NCBI GenBank assembly: GCA_017453045.1
Contig: JAFTKX010000014.1
Coordinates: 1-64,000 of the forward strand
Direction: 5' to 3'
DNA from: Clostridia bacterium
GTDB lineage: Bacteria; Bacillota; Clostridia; Christensenellales; Borkfalkiaceae
Length of the DNA stretch: 64,000 nt
Shown here piece after piece: positions 61,706 through 64,000 of this stretch; the stretch's first letter is position 1, and the number at the start of each line of letters is the position of its first letter. The notes under the pieces were generated by a model. That model worked only from the letters and a program-made list of their open reading frames with translations. It ran no database searches and was not told the DNA's origin. The position numbers were made by a program, and so were the translations under genes.

Positions 61706-61816
61706 TTACTCCCAATCTCCACCCGGTTCAACAATAACCCCGTCGTTAGACGTACGAATAACGTCGGTTTCTTCAAGGTCAATTACCAAAAGTTCTGGTT
61801 TTTTGTACTTGTTCAT
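61706..61816 (-). CDS. 36-residue peptide encoded just before the giant surface protein
   Basis: The frame opens with ATG, has GGAGAAACAAA ahead of it and ends TAA. The product starts MNKYKKPELLVIDLEETDVI and ends EPGGDWE: a basic Lys-Tyr-Lys-Lys-Pro start, a short hydrophobic stretch, an acidic middle and a Gly-Gly-Asp-Trp end. No signal peptide. TAA-GGCT-ATG links it to the 2736-residue protein. Peptides of this shape (a KKYxKPE start and a Gly/Asp-rich end) occur in Clostridia near large extracellular proteins or as modification precursors, to my recollection, but no function is established. The longer frame of the giant protein from 61782 would overlap this gene. Confidence 0.72.
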   Translation of the reverse strand: MNKYKKPELLVIDLEETDVIRTSNDGVIVEPGGDWE

Positions 61817-62047
61817 TTTGTTTCTCCGTTTTTATTTTTATTTTGTCTGTTTTGCCGTTCGGTTAAGCAAAACGTATATATTTATCGCACCTTTCTAAAT
61901 AGTATCGCGTTGTTTCATTTTTTAGCCGAAAGGTTGCGTTGTTTTAGATTTTTTTACTTTTTTTGAGTTTTTCTTCTCTGACATTTAAGCGGTTTGCTTA
62001 TTTTATTGTCTTTCTGGCAGTTTGCAAAGCAAACAATAGAATCTCGC
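61817..62047. other. Leader region of the peptide/giant protein unit with a repeat copy
   Basis: Near 61849-61873 GTTTTGC and GCAAAAC form a hairpin in the expected leader. No clear promoter is seen. At 62006-62045 lies a copy of a 40-base repeat (TTGTCTTTCTGGCAGTTTGC, then the inverse AAAGCAAAC and AATAGAATCT) that recurs near 63830-63868 on the other side of the DUF4091 gene. Confidence 0.5.
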
Positions 62048-63685
62048 TTATTTGTTTATGATTTTTTCGTTTACAAGTTTTCTAAAAGATATAAGCCACT
62101 CGGCAGATTTAGGATAATCGGTTAAGTTTTGTTTTACGCCGTTTTCTTCTAAAAGTTTTAAAACTTCTTCTCTACCGATTTTTTGTTCGAGCATTTTAAG
62201 CGCCGAATAATCTTGAAAACCGTCGTACAACACTTCGTGTCGAAGCGAATCTAACGGATTTCCGTCTTTCGACGGATAAACCACGAAACTGTCTCCGCTT
62301 TGGAAACTGCCCCATGCGTCTGTAACCACGTAAGGATTTATATATTCTTCTGAAAGCGCCGTGTTGTAATAGTTATAACCCCAATGTAAAAACCCTTCAG
62401 CGCCTATTGCGTAGAGTTGAATTCCAAGAATCCTCGCTCTATACGACGGCATTGCCATAAGTCTGTTTGAAAGACCTTTGTATCCGTCGCCAAGGCAATA
62501 ATAAACCCAAAGATTTTTAACTTTATTTTTTAAAAATTCGTCGGCGTTTTGAGTTTCTACAACGGGCATATCGACTGCCCCACTCGACGAAAATTCGTAG
62601 TTTGAAAGCGCGTCGAATATCTTATAATTGCCAAGCATGGGCTTTAAAAGCGAGCGAATTTTTAAATATCCGTCTAACGCGCCGATTGACGGCTCGTCGG
62701 ATATGTGGAAAAACACCCTATCTTCGCCGTAGCCTTCCGCCTTTAAAAACTCAACGAGTTTTGGCATAAACACTTTCATAAATTCGGTATACTTTTCGCC
62801 AAGCGCTTTTTCTTTCCAACCAAATGCGTTGGACTTTTTACCATTTTCTTCTACTATTATTTTCGGGGCTTTTTCGGCTCCCCATTGCGTATATAAATGC
62901 GCCATTTCAAAGAATTTTACGCCAAGGCTTTGAGCGTTTTTCATAAACCACTTAAGCCTTTCAAAGCAAAATTCGTATTTGCCGTTCGCTTTGTACACGT
63001 CAACGAGTTGCGTCGTAAGTCTTTCCCCTCCGATATACGTGTTCGTCGGCGGAGTGAAAAGGGGTACGAGCAAGGTGTTTACCCCGTGTTCTACCGCGTT
63101 TTTAATAAACGAATTCATAACGCGGTTATACTCGTCGCTCCAAACCTTTAATCCGTAATATTTCGCTATGCTATCATAGTGAAACCAATGCGCGTATTTC
63201 ACGTCGCAAACGGGAAGTTCTTTATCTAATACGGTCAAGTTATAATCGGTTGAGCCGAGCAACTTTTTGTCTTTATCAAAAAGTTTGATTGTTATTTTGT
63301 GTTCCCCTTTAGGCAAGTTTCCCTTTACGGTAACCCACAAAGAATGCCACTGCTTGTACCTAACGTAAAATTCAGTTTCGTCAGATAAAAGGTCGGGCAT
63401 AAGCGTAGCCGTGTGAGTAAGATAGTATTCGTCATACTCTGCGTTTATAGCCGTAGTACACGGAATAAGTTTTACAGGGCGAACTTTAATAAACTCTTTT
63501 ATATCGCTTTCTATCTCCCACGTGCATCTATGCAAAATTAAGGAATATAAATTATGATAATACGCAACTTGAAAAGAAAAAACTTCGTTTTTAAAACAAA
63601 CGTTTTGGTCTTCTTTTAAACTTGGAGTTTCGTGAGGTAAAACTTTTTGTAAACTGCTTACGCTTAATACTTCAAATTCTTTCAT
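62048..63685 (-). CDS. DUF4091 / GH123-like glycoside hydrolase
   Basis: A 545-residue enzyme with the DUF4091 catalytic domain (PF13320), related to family 123 N-acetyl-beta-galactosaminidases. After an N-terminal beta-sandwich (to about residue 180), the barrel carries VFFHISDEPSIGALDGYLKI with the conserved Asp-Glu pair expected at the active site of GH123, then FLHWGYNYYNTA and GDSFVVYPSKDG, DSLRHEVLYDGFQDY. No signal peptide, so it acts in the cytosol. ATG at 63685 is chosen, since homologues start at about MKEFEVLS; a TTG at 63721 is an alternative, and neither has an ideal binding site. Confidence 0.87.
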   Translation of the reverse strand: MKEFEVLSVSSLQKVLPHETPSLKEDQNVCFKNEVFSFQVAYYHNLYSLILHRCTWEIESDIKEFIKVRPVKLIPCTTAINAEYDEYYLTHTATLMPDLLSDETEFYVRYKQWHSLWVTVKGNLPKGEHKITIKLFDKDKKLLGSTDYNLTVLDKELPVCDVKYAHWFHYDSIAKYYGLKVWSDEYNRVMNSFIKNAVEHGVNTLLVPLFTPPTNTYIGGERLTTQLVDVYKANGKYEFCFERLKWFMKNAQSLGVKFFEMAHLYTQWGAEKAPKIIVEENGKKSNAFGWKEKALGEKYTEFMKVFMPKLVEFLKAEGYGEDRVFFHISDEPSIGALDGYLKIRSLLKPMLGNYKIFDALSNYEFSSSGAVDMPVVETQNADEFLKNKVKNLWVYYCLGDGYKGLSNRLMAMPSYRARILGIQLYAIGAEGFLHWGYNYYNTALSEEYINPYVVTDAWGSFQSGDSFVVYPSKDGNPLDSLRHEVLYDGFQDYSALKMLEQKIGREEVLKLLEENGVKQNLTDYPKSAEWLISFRKLVNEKIINK

Positions 63686-63733
63686 AATCGTCAAGGGGTT
63701 TCGTTTTTTATTTTTTGGCAAATCGCCTTATTG

Positions 63734-63868
63734 TTGTCATTTTGGCTGTTTGCTTGTTTGTTTTATTGTCATTCTGGCAGTTTGCTTGTTTGTTTTATTG
63801 TCATTCTGGCAGTTTGCTTGTTTGTTTTATTGTCATTCTGGCAGTTTGCAAAGCAAACAATAGAATCT
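63734..63868. repeat. Tandem 32-bp repeat, four copies
   Basis: Units start at 63734, 63766, 63798 and 63830, each TTGTCATTCTGGCAGTTTGC followed by TTGTTTGTTTTA. The first differs slightly and the last runs into GTTTGC-AAA-GCAAAC and AATAGAATCT. There are no unique spacers, so this is not a CRISPR array. Confidence 0.85.
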
Positions 63869-63886
63869 ACTACTTTATTTAGGGGC

Positions 63887-63922
63887 CTCTATCGTTGCCG
63901 TTGGCAACTCCAGAGCGACAAG
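63887..63922. repeat. Second copy of the 36-base dispersed repeat
   Basis: Matches 53331-53366 at 34 of 36 positions, with the TTGCC/GGCAA hairpin in the centre. Short AGAATCTCG tracts follow up to the window edge. Confidence 0.7.
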
Positions 63923-64000
63923 AAAAGAATAGAATCTCGCTCCAAAGTGACAAAAGAGAATAGAATCTCGTTTATTCTACTTTAAGGTTTCTCATTGAGA

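Noticed and set aside
61702..61782. Longer N-terminus of the giant protein (start 61782)
   Set aside because: It would overlap the 36-codon gene and place a non-signal-like sequence ahead of a clear signal peptide that starts at 61701.
63734..63868. Possible CRISPR array
   Set aside because: The 32-base units are directly adjacent without spacers, and no cas genes are present.
63731..63985. 84-codon plus-strand frame at the window end
   Set aside because: It is made of the 32-base tandem repeat and has no ribosome binding site or protein-like composition.

Overview
The window looks like the chromosome of a low-GC, Gram-positive, spore-forming member of the Clostridia, probably an uncultured gut lineage of the Christensenellales type (the lineage is inference). 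Supporting evidence: a spo0A gene with the conserved Asp56 and 0A-box-like sites, the sporulation pair yqfC/yqfD, veg, a Met-specifying T-box leader, lipoproteins with lipoboxes, AGGAGG-type ribosome binding sites and many TTGACA-17-TATAAT promoters.

Layout. 1-9.4 kb: a minus-strand housekeeping block, yqfC-yqfD-phoH-yqfF-ybeY-era-yqzL-recO, then ppdK with its own promoter. The short yqzL gene (35 codons) and two repeat elements lie between era and recO. 9.5-13.9 kb: metK, a PflX-like radical SAM protein, a divergent DUF6809/Xre pair around a palindromic operator, a 172-bp element with inverted ends, and small genes of unknown function. 14.1-16.9 kb: a methionine T-box and metNIQ. 17-24 kb: cysteine desulfidase, an M3-like lipoprotein peptidase, veg, an acidic zinc-ribbon protein, spo0A, a possible sigma-G-controlled small ORF and a ZIP metal transporter.

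24.1-40.7 kb is a long minus-strand surface-polysaccharide operon driven from one strong promoter at about 40.86 kb. It holds the initiating sugar-phosphate transferase, an aldolase / hydroxyacid dehydrogenase / asparagine-synthase-like trio that may build an acidic or amidated substituent, seven glycosyltransferase-type genes, an EpsG-type polymerase, a flippase, a CDP-glycerol-type transferase, an acyltransferase and a nucleotidyltransferase-fold protein. One glycosyltransferase is bracketed by direct repeats. A divergent tRNA-Leu follows.

41.5-47.3 kb: unknown plus-strand genes, an alpha/beta hydrolase, mntP, an Xre regulator, and an SPFH protein coupled to a 54-residue ribbon-helix-helix protein with a palindromic operator at their promoter. 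47.3-53.1 kb: a compact operon with oligoendopeptidase F, a GH28 pectinase-like enzyme, acyl-ACP thioesterase, an ABC exporter and an HNH nuclease. 53.5-63.7 kb: a surface-glycan locus with a 2736-residue secreted DUF4838 protein carrying nine related C-terminal modules, a translationally coupled 36-residue peptide just upstream, and a DUF4091/GH123-like enzyme bracketed by repeats.

The items most likely to be undescribed are the coupled 36-residue peptide of the giant protein, a repeat family with strictly conserved internal spacing (copies at 4.07-4.36 kb and 12.3-12.5 kb), the possible sigma-G small ORF, and the SPFH/ribbon-helix-helix operon.
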